From a virus: 34,655 bases of DNA. Shown here piece by piece: positions 7,620-14,003 of the stretch. The notes beneath the pieces are model-generated. The model saw only the letters and a list, made by a program, of their open reading frames with translations, was not told where the DNA came from and made no database searches. The translations under genes and the position numbers were made by a program. The stretch spans positions 1 through 34,655 of IMG/VR virus record IMGVR_UViG_3300031800_000008; one strand, 5' to 3'. The stretch's first letter is position 1. Each line of letters begins with the position of its first letter.

Positions 7620-8414
7620 CAAGCCGCTCCAACGGCCTCGGGGGGCCTACCCCCCTCGGCCTCAAGGCGGAGTGATCTGAAGATCACCAGTATTGTTATT
7701 ATTGTAGATAATCACGCCTGTGACTTTGTAATGACTCTCAAAGGATATCCACAGTGGGGGGTATTACTAAGTTTCGAGTGAACTGTGATTATACAATAAT
7801 AAAGAACGAAACAAAACGAAACGAAACAAAACAATACTGGGTCGCTTTGCGACCTGATCTTCCTTGGGGGCAATAGGGAAGCCCCTTCGGTTCCCTCGCC
7901 CCCAAACCCCTGGCACCCTTCCGCTCGCTCGCTCGCGGGTGAGCACAGGCCGCACGGGAAATAAATCCTCACTAAAAATCACGGAGGATTTTTACGTCGA
8001 TCAAAGATCGCCGCCGTTCCGGTTTATTTCCCTACGTTGGCTTTGCCAACTATCTTGTTGGTGTTCTCCGTCTTAAAGGGACGAAGAACCTGACTGCATG
8101 GCCTTGATACTACACACGGAACGGGCACCGGGAGCCTGAAGGCTCCCTGAGTACCAACAGAGGAACCTCCATGCCTGGAGAACCCTCTGTCTCGATTCCC
8201 GCATGAACAGGAATCGCCTCTGCCCTTCCCATGTAAATTGCTTTTTCCGAAAACTTTTTCTAGTCTACAACTGCGGGAAAAACTTTTCAAAAAACTCCCT
8301 TCGGTCGGCTCGTCGAGCAGCACTTGACATGGGACTTCGGTCGGGCCGTTCGCTTCGCTCACTTTACGGCCGCCAGCGACCTACCCTCCTCCTTAGTGCA
8401 GTATCGGAGAGAGT
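7620..8414 (+). ncRNA. hairpin-dense region without a convincing gene; candidate large structured RNA or origin
   Basis: About 800 bases, richer in G/C than the neighbours, with no reading frame that has both a start signal and sensible composition. Perfect or near-perfect stems seen: 7640-7655 (6 G:C pairs), 7672-7687 (7), 7840-7854 (6, TTT loop), 7866-7903 (6+6), 7956-8032 (10, outer), 7998-8010 (5), 8036-8050 (6, TTT loop), 8063-8089 (9 with one mismatch), 8130-8147 (7, TGAA loop), 8157-8190 (7+5 with mirrored AAC internal loops), 8193-8216 (7), 8344-8371 (6). A long-range pairing joins 7688-7715 to 7785-7839. Bracketing terminators at 7549 and 8961 suggest a separate transcript. A role as a large structured RNA of the GOLLD/ROOL kind is inference; I cannot match it to any family by eye. 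Confidence 0.45.
7807..7831 (+). repeat. A-rich short direct repeats
   Basis: CGAAACAAAA occurs at 7807-7816 and 7822-7831 with an extra CGAAA between. The tract lies on the 3' side of the long-range stem and should stay single-stranded. It could be an iteron-like or unwinding element; this is a guess from composition. Confidence 0.4.
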
Positions 8415-8954
8415 GTGACAGTTGTCAGTGTTTTTTTTGATACCCTAGAGGGGTATCTAGATAGGTTGGTCAACATGACACAACCCAGAACAAAGTCTTC
8501 GAAGAAGACTTCCAAGAAGAAGTCTTCGAAGACTGGTCGCAAGGTTGCGACCAAGAAAGCCAAGGAAATCATACTGATTCCTTTGGCTTTCGTCATCGTC
8601 GGAATCCGTCAGACGCTTCATACGGATTCCATTCCCGAAGGTCCATTTGCCGTTGCCTCTTATGGAGGCAACATGGACTTCTGGAACTTTGACTTCTTCA
8701 AGAAGCACCACGACCAGGTGGTCGGTGTCGGTGGTCCGGACGGTTTCATGTCCAGACGTACCACCAAGGTCGGAAACAAGTGGGTTTCCGAACTTGATTC
8801 CGAACCGGGTTCACTTCTTGAAGAAGCCAATGCCGAACTTGAACCTTTGGGGTTCAAGGTCGGATCAGTCCACAACGGGATCGACCCCAACAACTCGACT
8901 TCGAGTTGTTTAGATCACATGGTTGACACCATGAATGATCTGATCGACAGTTGA
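8415..8954 (+). CDS. hypothetical basic protein encoded by hairpin-filled DNA
   Basis: Two starts are possible: GTG at 8415 with GGAG five bases upstream (179 residues), or ATG at 8475 (159 residues). From the ATG the protein opens with a Lys/Ser/Thr-rich basic tail (KSSKKTSKKKSSKTGRK), then a hydrophobic strand (IILIPLAFVIVGI), a Gly/Phe/His-rich middle (YGGNMDFWNFDFFKKHHDQVV), and an acidic C-terminal half. No family is recognised; the tail suggests nucleic-acid binding. Codon choice (mostly AAG, GAC, AAC, GTC) differs from the A-rich genes downstream. At least 12 stem-loops, several with perfect 8-10 base-pair arms, occupy the coding DNA. A strong terminator follows directly, so it is the only gene of its transcription unit. 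Confidence 0.7.
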   Translation: MTVVSVFFDTLEGYLDRLVNMTQPRTKSSKKTSKKKSSKTGRKVATKKAKEIILIPLAFVIVGIRQTLHTDSIPEGPFAVASYGGNMDFWNFDFFKKHHDQVVGVGGPDGFMSRRTTKVGNKWVSELDSEPGSLLEEANAELEPLGFKVGSVHNGIDPNNSTSSCLDHMVDTMNDLIDS

Positions 8955-8960
8955 GGACTG

Positions 8961-9008
8961 ACTAGGGACTGTCTAGCCTTGGGGCTAGGCAGTCCTTAGT
9001 TTTTTTTT
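8961..9008 (+). terminator. very strong rho-independent terminator
   Basis: ACTAGGGACTGTCTAGCC (8961-8978) pairs with GGCTAGGCAGTCCTTAGT (8983-9000), 18 pairs with two G-T wobbles and a TTGG loop, running into a long T-tract. It ends the transcript carrying the hairpin-filled gene. Confidence 0.92.
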
Positions 9009-9029
9009 CAAAAAACTATTAAGGGATTC

Positions 9030-9110
9030 GGGCGTAGCCCTCATATAGATTTCTTAATAAGGAATCCTATTCGGATAGGATTCATTTCAAGATTTTGCTA
9101 AGGCAAAATC
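9030..9110 (+). other. three further hairpins before the main early operon
   Basis: GGGC/GCCC (9030-9040, GTA loop), GAATCCTAT/ATAGGATTC (9062-9083, nine perfect pairs, TCGG loop) and GATTTTGC/GCAAAATC (9091-9110, eight perfect pairs, TAAG loop) continue the hairpin series past the terminator. No gene is seen between 8955 and 9200. Confidence 0.7.
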
Positions 9111-9151
9111 GTCAGCGCATCAGATATAGTGACAGTTAATCTGCTAAGACA

Positions 9152-9179
9152 TTGAATAAATAAACTCATGTAATAAAAT
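9152..9179 (+). promoter_or_regulatory. probable promoter of the A-rich early operon
   Basis: TTGAAT (9152-9157) and TAAAAT (9174-9179), 16 bases apart, with a predicted start near 9186. AAGAAGGAAC leads into the ATG at 9201. The position just after the strong terminator and hairpin series, and before ~6 kb of packed co-directional genes, supports it. Confidence 0.5.
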
Positions 9180-9200
9180 GTAACACAAGAAAGAAGGAAC

Positions 9201-9857
9201 ATGGATAGCATAACAATACTACATGAATGGAAACATGAACAAGACTTTGATCATGTTGAAAGATTTGCAAAGAGATTCGAATCAAATAATACAGGTGCGG
9301 AGGATTACCCAGTACCAAAGTCAGTAAGAGAAGCCATGTTTGGATGCAATGATAAGGACGCAGCCCACCGTGAAGAGTTTGGAATAGAGGGTACTAAATG
9401 GCACGCCTATGAACGTGCAGTTGGTTCAGATCCAAGTGAGAGTAAATACATTACAATATGTGTACGACTAAACTGTAATTGGACTATTGATATTCAAATC
9501 CTAGGTGGAACACCAACTGAACCAACAAGGACTCTTGTAATAAGTGATGTTCTTTATGGAAGAATAGGTAAACCAACAGGTGAATACGAGACAATCACAA
9601 GAGGTATCTTTGTCAATTCAGAAGGCGAAAGAGAAAAGTGTATGAGTTATCATGCTCGATCTTGGATAGTAGACTTAGGTATGTACCCACTATGGTTAAG
9701 ATATGACAAACTTTTAAATAATAAACTTGTCATTACATTTCCAGCAACAGAGATCACTCCATTCGAGACTATGGGTATTGGATTCACTCCAGAACAACAA
9801 GAGATACATGAAAGTTACAGACAGTGGCGAAGAGTTGAAAGAAGGAATAAGAAATGA
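9201..9857 (+). CDS. hypothetical early protein
   Basis: A 218-residue first gene of the A-rich operon with a good AAGAAGGA ribosome site. I do not recognise it. It has a charged helical N-terminus (ILHEWKHEQDFDHVERFAKRF), a central region of alternating strands (YITICVRLNCNWTIDIQILGG, then RTLVISDVLYGRIG), a second beta-rich section, and a basic Arg/Lys-rich C-terminus (YRQWRRVERRNKK). No signal peptide or membrane helix is seen. It overlaps the next gene by ATGA. First position in the operon suggests an early takeover role, which is inference only. Confidence 0.8.
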   Translation: MDSITILHEWKHEQDFDHVERFAKRFESNNTGAEDYPVPKSVREAMFGCNDKDAAHREEFGIEGTKWHAYERAVGSDPSESKYITICVRLNCNWTIDIQILGGTPTEPTRTLVISDVLYGRIGKPTGEYETITRGIFVNSEGEREKCMSYHARSWIVDLGMYPLWLRYDKLLNNKLVITFPATEITPFETMGIGFTPEQQEIHESYRQWRRVERRNKK

Positions 9858-9943
9858 GAGACGACGAAGAGTGGACGATCATTGAAACATTCGTTTGCAT
9901 TGTGTTACCAATTCTTTTTCTAGTCAGTATACTATCAAGATAG
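9854..9943 (+). CDS. tiny single-pass membrane peptide
   Basis: A 29-residue frame starts in the ATGA overlap with the preceding gene. An acidic N-terminus (MRDDEEW) is followed by one strongly hydrophobic helix (TFVCIVLPILFLVSIL) and a final Ser-Arg. The start overlap and membrane pattern argue for a real gene. It may modify a host membrane process or exclude other phages; function unknown. Confidence 0.6.
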   Translation: MRDDEEWTIIETFVCIVLPILFLVSILSR

Positions 9944-9987
9944 AAAGGATCGACAAGTAGAACACACAACTTAGGGGGGAAAGAAAG

Positions 9988-10068
9988 GTGAAAGAAGAAG
10001 ACAGTATCGTTGAATGGATATCAGTAATCTTTTTGATTGTAATGTTGATAATGATTTTAACAGTTTGA
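9988..10068 (+). CDS. second tiny single-pass membrane peptide
   Basis: A 26-residue frame from a GTG behind a G-rich ribosome site (AGGGGGGAAAGAAAG). It has the same plan as its neighbour: acidic N-terminus (MKEEDSIVEW), one hydrophobic helix (ISVIFLIVMLIMILTV), then stop. An overlapping frame from 10014 would miss this match between start signal and pattern. Two such peptides in a row suggest duplication or a two-part membrane function. Confidence 0.6.
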   Translation: MKEEDSIVEWISVIFLIVMLIMILTV

Positions 10069-10082
10069 AAGAGGGACAACCC

Positions 10083-10418
10083 ATGTTTGATGAAGAGACA
10101 ATGGAAAGAATGGAAGAAGAGAAACTAAGAATCAAGGGTATCGAGAGAAGACTCAATGGTACTGATAACAGTATCACTGGATTGTTAGAAAGAATGAATC
10201 ACCTAGAACAAATGCACGTTCAGCAATGTAAGGTAGCAAAACTATCCCGTGAATGTCTTGAAGGTTTAGTAGTGAACATTGATCTTACAAAAGATAGAAT
10301 GAAATGGCTTGATGATAAAATAGAACTCACACTAAACACACAGCATAGAATAGATAAGAAACTCATTGAGTTTGAAACTATTAAAAGCAGAAAAGAGGAG
10401 GAGAAGAGTGGCAAGTAA
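10083..10418 (+). CDS. hypothetical coiled-coil protein
   Basis: The frame is open from 10014, but the ATG at 10083 has AGAGGG upstream and avoids the membrane-peptide gene. The 111-residue product (MFDEETMERMEEEKLRIK...) is almost wholly helical, with Leu/Ile/Met spacing of a coiled coil at ~15-50 and ~60-105, two Cys in a CKVAKLSREC segment, and a Lys/Glu-rich end. No enzyme motif is seen; a scaffold or partner-binding role is likely. Confidence 0.75.
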   Translation: MFDEETMERMEEEKLRIKGIERRLNGTDNSITGLLERMNHLEQMHVQQCKVAKLSRECLEGLVVNIDLTKDRMKWLDDKIELTLNTQHRIDKKLIEFETIKSRKEEEKSGK

Positions 10419-10581
10419 TCCAATATGGGTCAACGGAATGGACCCATTAGATCCACATAAAGATCCAGATGATAACCTTGAAGAAGCAAGAATAGGTCAA
10501 CAGTTCTGGTCATGGGAATCACAAGCAGCATGGATAACAATAGAAGATTTAAAGAATGCGACGAAGCAGAACAAGAAATAA
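10408..10581 (+). CDS. hypothetical small acidic protein
   Basis: The GTG at 10408 follows an excellent AGGAGGAGAAGA site and overlaps the preceding stop by 11 bases. The 57-residue product begins MASNPIWVNGMDPLDPHKDP, is acidic in the first half, then has a Trp-containing helix (QQFWSWESQAAWITIEDLKNA) and a Lys/Asn tail. Not recognised. Confidence 0.65.
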   Translation: MASNPIWVNGMDPLDPHKDPDDNLEEARIGQQFWSWESQAAWITIEDLKNATKQNKK

Positions 10582-10583
10582 AA

Positions 10584-10829
10584 ATGATTGACCAAAGCAT
10601 GAGTGGAAACCATTCAGGTCCATTGAGGGACGTAAGAAAGGAGTTTACTAGGTCAACTAAATACAAACATGAAGGGAGATATAAGATAAAAAGAAAGTGG
10701 AGTACACAACAAGCAGAATTCCTCAACAAATGTAGAGAGACAATGGACAAGGAGGACACGCCATTTCTAAGCATGATTAAATACTTTGAAATAATGATAG
10801 AACTTGGATACAAGAAGGAGACTGAATGA
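10584..10829 (+). CDS. hypothetical basic protein
   Basis: The frame is open from 10512, where in-frame ATGs at 10512 and 10530 lack ribosome sites and overlap the previous gene heavily. The ATG at 10584, three bases after the preceding stop, is the simplest start and gives 81 residues (MIDQSMSGNHSG...). The centre is basic (EFTRSTKYKHEGRYKIKRKW), followed by a helix-rich C-terminus. It overlaps the ArdC gene by ATGA. No family is recognised; start uncertain. Confidence 0.6.
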   Translation: MIDQSMSGNHSGPLRDVRKEFTRSTKYKHEGRYKIKRKWSTQQAEFLNKCRETMDKEDTPFLSMIKYFEIMIELGYKKETE

Positions 10830-11818
10830 GTAATGAAGAGAACTATTCTGCTGTAACAAATGTTATAGTAGAAGCCATTGAATCTGGAGACATATTCAAT
10901 TGGGAAAGACCTTGGATTCCAACACTGAACTTCCCATTGAATGGAAACAACAAAACATACAATGTGATGAACAATCTGCTACTTGGATACAGTACAAGAA
11001 AGAATAACTTTGAAGGGAGAAACTGGTTAACTAAACACAGAATCAATAAAGAGTTTGGTGGTCATGTAGATGAAGATCAAATACCAACCAAGATTTACGC
11101 AACAGTAGTAAAGTATCTATCATCCAATGGTAAATGGTTGAAGCGTAGATATAGTGACGAAGACAAGAAGGTATTTGTATTTCAACAATGGGATCTATAC
11201 AACATTGATCAGGTACTGTGGCCATCAGGTTGCCCATCAATGTATGATCACTTACCACCACCAAAGAATACAGATATCAAAGACTCTTCTGAATTTAAAG
11301 TAGTTCATAAGTTCATTGATCCTTACCTCAAACATTACAAAATCTATATTGATTACACTGATACTATTGCAGCCTATATGCCAGGAAAAGATAAGATAAT
11401 CATGCCACCTATTGAGGATTTCAAAGATCAAAGAGGGTATGGTCAGGTAATATTACATGAAACAATACATAGCACGGGACACAAGAGCAGACTCAAAAGA
11501 AAAATGATTTGCAATCATAACACTGAAGAGTATTCACTCGAAGAATTTGTAGCAGAGTTAGGTGCAGCCATGCTCATGGCAAAGTTAGGAATCCTACCAG
11601 CAGAACAGAACGAACAATCGAAAGCATACATTAAAGGTTGGGTACCAGCACTGAAAGGAAACACAAAGTTAATTTCAATAGCAGATTCACAAGCAAGGAA
11701 TGCAATTAGAATGATTGAACAGGAGGTAGACAAAGAATACACAGTAGAGAACCAGAAAGAAAAACTGAAAAAGTTAATTGATAAAACAATTACTCATATA
11801 AGGACAAACAAATGGTAA
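10826..11818 (+). CDS. ArdC-like antirestriction protein with zincin metallopeptidase domain
   Basis: 330 residues. The N-terminal ~130 residues fit the ArdC single-stranded-DNA-binding domain: helical start, FNWERPWIP at ~24-32, KTYNVMNNLLLGY at ~43-55, then NWLTKHRIN. The C-terminal half is a zincin-like peptidase with HETIHSTGHKSRL (HExxH at 211-215) and the downstream acid region EEYSLEEFVAELGAAML (E240/E244). The family protects incoming plasmid and phage DNA from host restriction; whether the peptidase cleaves a host target is not generally known. Zinc ligands look intact. It lies in mid-operon with ATGA overlaps, consistent with early synthesis. Confidence 0.88.
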   Translation: MSNEENYSAVTNVIVEAIESGDIFNWERPWIPTLNFPLNGNNKTYNVMNNLLLGYSTRKNNFEGRNWLTKHRINKEFGGHVDEDQIPTKIYATVVKYLSSNGKWLKRRYSDEDKKVFVFQQWDLYNIDQVLWPSGCPSMYDHLPPPKNTDIKDSSEFKVVHKFIDPYLKHYKIYIDYTDTIAAYMPGKDKIIMPPIEDFKDQRGYGQVILHETIHSTGHKSRLKRKMICNHNTEEYSLEEFVAELGAAMLMAKLGILPAEQNEQSKAYIKGWVPALKGNTKLISIADSQARNAIRMIEQEVDKEYTVENQKEKLKKLIDKTITHIRTNKW

Positions 11819-12408
11819 TAGATAATGACTTTGAATATAGCGGTGGAATAGAATGGGATAACGAAGATTGGGATGCACTTAATGTCAGTGCTTGTCACGG
11901 AACCCAATCAAAATACTTTTCATTAATGACATTTGAAATGGTTGGCATTGAGAAACTAATAACAGTTATAGAAGATGACAATCAAGTTCTTACTTTAGGT
12001 GTGGCTAATACTAATGACGAAGAAAACAATGAAAAGGAAATGACAGTTGTTCAACTAACTAAAGAGCAACTAAGAAAAAGACTCGATTACTTTTATAAGA
12101 ATATAAAATCAGCAGCAGTTATTGATCTTGAAGTATTAAGAGCAGTCTCATTTGGTGTATTGAATCAAGATATTCCTCATGTACCAACAATAGTATCAAT
12201 AGAACTTGAAAGAATATTACAAATGAGCAACGAAGAATTGAAAAAGGATATAGAAGAAGATAAAGACAGGGATATTTTAATTGAAAGAGTAAAAGTATAT
12301 AGAACTCACATGGATTTATTCGCAAAGATTTTGTTTAACGCAGTTCAAAATTCTTTTGAAATGAAAGATAAGAAAGAGGAAGACAATGGAAGTACAACAG
12401 AGATGTAG
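11812..12408 (+). CDS. hypothetical acidic protein
   Basis: A 198-residue product overlapping the ArdC gene by seven bases. The N-terminus is acidic with WDNEDWDALNV, and a strand pair is likely around SLMTFEMVGIEKLITVIEDDNQVLTLGVA (in pieces at ~37-65). The rest is mainly helical and charged (KEQLRKRLDYFYKNIK, LERILQMSNEELKKDIEED), ending in a Lys/Glu-rich tail. No motif is recognised. The strong negative charge could suit a DNA-mimic role, but nothing in the sequence proves this. Confidence 0.8.
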   Translation: MVIDNDFEYSGGIEWDNEDWDALNVSACHGTQSKYFSLMTFEMVGIEKLITVIEDDNQVLTLGVANTNDEENNEKEMTVVQLTKEQLRKRLDYFYKNIKSAAVIDLEVLRAVSFGVLNQDIPHVPTIVSIELERILQMSNEELKKDIEEDKDRDILIERVKVYRTHMDLFAKILFNAVQNSFEMKDKKEEDNGSTTEM

Positions 12409-12643
12409 CATATGTAATGAACCAGCAGGTAGTGAAGGTGAACTCTGGAGAAAAGTAAGAACTGTTTCAGGTGAACCAGCAAAACCTAAGTGTCGTAAGT
12501 GTTACGAAAAAGATATCCAAGTAAGAAGATTACTTACTGAGATAGAAAAAGAAGTCCGCAGCGATCAAGCATTCATTGAACAGGAGAAATATGACAGCGA
12601 ACAAGAGTATCTTGAATCACAAAGAGAGTCAGAAGAGTTATAG
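12386..12643 (+). CDS. small zinc-ribbon protein
   Basis: 85 residues with CSICNEPAG near the N-terminus and CRKCYEKD about 25 residues later, a CxxC...CxxC zinc ribbon, followed by a highly charged helical tail rich in Glu and Gln. Such proteins often bind nucleic acid or a polymerase subunit. It overlaps the gene before by 23 bases and the gene after by 53. Confidence 0.75.
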   Translation: MEVQQRCSICNEPAGSEGELWRKVRTVSGEPAKPKCRKCYEKDIQVRRLLTEIEKEVRSDQAFIEQEKYDSEQEYLESQRESEEL

Positions 12644-13091
12644 AGAACGGAAGTCTGAAGAACTCAGAGGTTTCGCATTGAGTTTAGAGAACGATACATT
12701 AGATACCGTTGACGAAGGACGTTTGATATCCATGCTTAATAAATCTGCCGAGAACTTGGTAGATGTCAATGACGATTGGATGATTGAAAACGAAACTCTA
12801 AGTGAGATAACAAGAACAATAACAGAATCTTTTTACTTCATGCAAGACGCATTGGAAGTAATGGATAGAGATAATTTTGAGAATGAATGGAGGTGTGACT
12901 TCAGTAACAGGTTAATGCACAAGAGTATGAAGTTACAATCATTCAAAAAGAAATTGATTCAGGTACAGAAGTCGGTGTACAATCTGCTATCAGATGTAGT
13001 AGATAATTCATTCCAACATTTGATACAAGAAGCAGACGGGGCAATGGACATTACTGACTTTTACTTTTACATTCCTCAATCAAAAAGATAA
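12591..13091 (+). CDS. hypothetical helical protein
   Basis: The ATG at 12591 has AGGAGA five bases upstream and is preferred over 12576. The 166-residue product starts MTANKSILNHKESQ, has a basic N-terminal section, and is then almost entirely helical with acidic and hydrophobic residues alternating; a Trp-containing FENEWRCDF lies near the middle. The end (MDITDFYFYIPQSKR) is aromatic-rich. Not recognised. The stop at 13091 precedes the only notable spacer in this operon. Confidence 0.75.
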   Translation: MTANKSILNHKESQKSYRERKSEELRGFALSLENDTLDTVDEGRLISMLNKSAENLVDVNDDWMIENETLSEITRTITESFYFMQDALEVMDRDNFENEWRCDFSNRLMHKSMKLQSFKKKLIQVQKSVYNLLSDVVDNSFQHLIQEADGAMDITDFYFYIPQSKR

Positions 13092-13101
13092 CATTCCTTC
13101 C

Positions 13102-13144
13102 GGGCTGGCAAGCGATATACGGCACCTCATATCCTTGTCAGCCC
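13102..13144 (+). promoter_or_regulatory. long intergenic stem-loop inside the early operon
   Basis: GGGCTGGCAAG (13102-13112) pairs with CTTGTCAGCCC (13134-13144), and within it GATAT (13114-13118) pairs with ATATC (13129-13133). The result is a 16-pair stem with a single bulged C and loop ACGGCACCTC. No T-tract follows, so it is unlikely to be a terminator. An RNA-processing or stability element, or a protein-binding site, is more likely. Confidence 0.7.
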
Positions 13145-13168
13145 ATTTCAATAGACAAAGGGAAAGCA

Positions 13169-13510
13169 ATGCCTAAATGGAAACGTCAATGGTTAGAAAC
13201 ATACCGAATGGTGAATAAGTATTTGAAAGAAGAGGGGATGGATACGAAAGAACTTGGTATCCCATTCAATTGGATCATGGATCTGCTCAACACAGCAGCA
13301 AAACATTTAAAGAAAGAAGAGATATATGATTTAAAGATAAAGGTTCAAAGAACAAAGGAAGAAATCGAAAAGAAAAGAAAGGAGAAACTACCAACACTTG
13401 ATCTCACAGGAGAGTTTGCAGGATACCCATACGACGAGAGTGCAGAGTGGGGAGGAGGACCAGAGCCAGAGGAACCGAACCCGTATCATGGAACATACTC
13501 AGAGGAATAA
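13169..13510 (+). CDS. hypothetical protein
   Basis: 113 residues after the intergenic stem-loop, with AAAGGGAAAG as ribosome site. A basic, Trp-containing helical N-terminus (MPKWKRQWLETYRMVNKYLK) leads to a Lys/Glu-rich helix (~55-75), and the last 35 residues are acidic, rich in Gly, Pro and Tyr, and likely disordered. No family is recognised. Confidence 0.75.
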   Translation: MPKWKRQWLETYRMVNKYLKEEGMDTKELGIPFNWIMDLLNTAAKHLKKEEIYDLKIKVQRTKEEIEKKRKEKLPTLDLTGEFAGYPYDESAEWGGGPEPEEPNPYHGTYSEE

Positions 13511-13525
13511 AAAAGAAGAAGGACA

Positions 13526-13735
13526 ATGACAAAGAAGAAACAAAATAAAAGAGGAAGACCAAAAGGTTTTAAACTACCTGAGAAATTACAACTAATGATT
13601 ACAGTTAGTCCAAAAGCAAAAGATATGTTGAACGAACTGTGTGAAGAAACAGGTCTCTTGAAATCTCAAGTCATAGAACTTTTAATCAGAAAGAATTACA
13701 AAAGCAAAGCAGACATCATAATGGATCTGCTTTAG
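13526..13735 (+). CDS. ribbon-helix-helix DNA-binding protein with AT-hook-like start
   Basis: 69 residues. KRGRPKGF (8-15) matches an AT-hook-type minor-groove contact. LQLMITVSPKAKDMLNELCEETGLLKSQVIELLIRK fits one strand plus two helices of a MetJ/Arc-type ribbon-helix-helix domain. It would act as a dimer and probably regulates phage or host transcription. It has a good AAGAAGGAC ribosome site and lies mid-operon. Confidence 0.8.
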   Translation: MTKKKQNKRGRPKGFKLPEKLQLMITVSPKAKDMLNELCEETGLLKSQVIELLIRKNYKSKADIIMDLL

Positions 13736-13775
13736 AAGGAAGAGTAATGGAAGAAGATAAGACAGGAGAACAGTA

Positions 13776-14003
13776 ATGAGAATGAGATACATTTGTCCTG
13801 GAATGAGTCATTGTGGACAGACAACAGAAGATTCACTGTTCCGAATAGCAACTGCATTAGAAATCATTGCAGTTCAAGGTTTTGATAAAGAACTTTCCAC
13901 TTGTAAAACCGAAGATGATATTTATGAATACTTTAAAGAACTAAGAATATCACACTTAAATAATTTAAGGAAAGAAGAAGAGAATGAACAAGAAGACATT
14001 TGA
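13776..14003 (+). CDS. hypothetical small protein
   Basis: A 75-residue product whose ATG follows ACAGGAGAACAGTA and overlaps the stop of a nine-codon frame (13747-13776). It begins MRMRYICPGMSHCGQTT with a C...C pair near the start, then a helix (LFRIATALEIIAVQGF) and a very acidic C-terminus. Not recognised. Confidence 0.7.
   Translation: MRMRYICPGMSHCGQTTEDSLFRIATALEIIAVQGFDKELSTCKTEDDIYEYFKELRISHLNNLRKEEENEQEDI

Noticed and set aside
7712-8418. Several 60-110 codon frames on both strands in the hairpin region
   Set aside because: No ribosome sites, protein composition typical of chance frames (Arg/Ser/Pro/Cys-rich), and they cut across the stems.
8416-8438. TGACA-GT-TGTCA plus eight Ts as a terminator before the hairpin-filled gene
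   Set aside because: Only five pairs with a two-base loop; too weak to call, though it could be an operator or end of a leader RNA.
8833-8863. GGTTCAAGGTCGG resembling a tRNA T-arm
   Set aside because: It is the arm of a simple 13-base hairpin in coding DNA; no acceptor, D or anticodon arms are nearby. No tRNA was found anywhere by eye.
8393-8913. Frames on the opposite strand and in other frames over the hairpin-filled gene
   Set aside because: They mirror the palindromic DNA; the plus-strand frame has the better start, composition and terminator.
10014-10082. Early start for the coiled-coil gene
   Set aside because: It lies over the second membrane peptide; the ATG at 10083 has a good ribosome site.
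13747-13776. Nine-codon frame (MEEDKTGEQ) with GGAAGAGTA before its ATG
   Set aside because: Too short to support as a gene; it may be a coupling leader, noted under the start-cassette finding.
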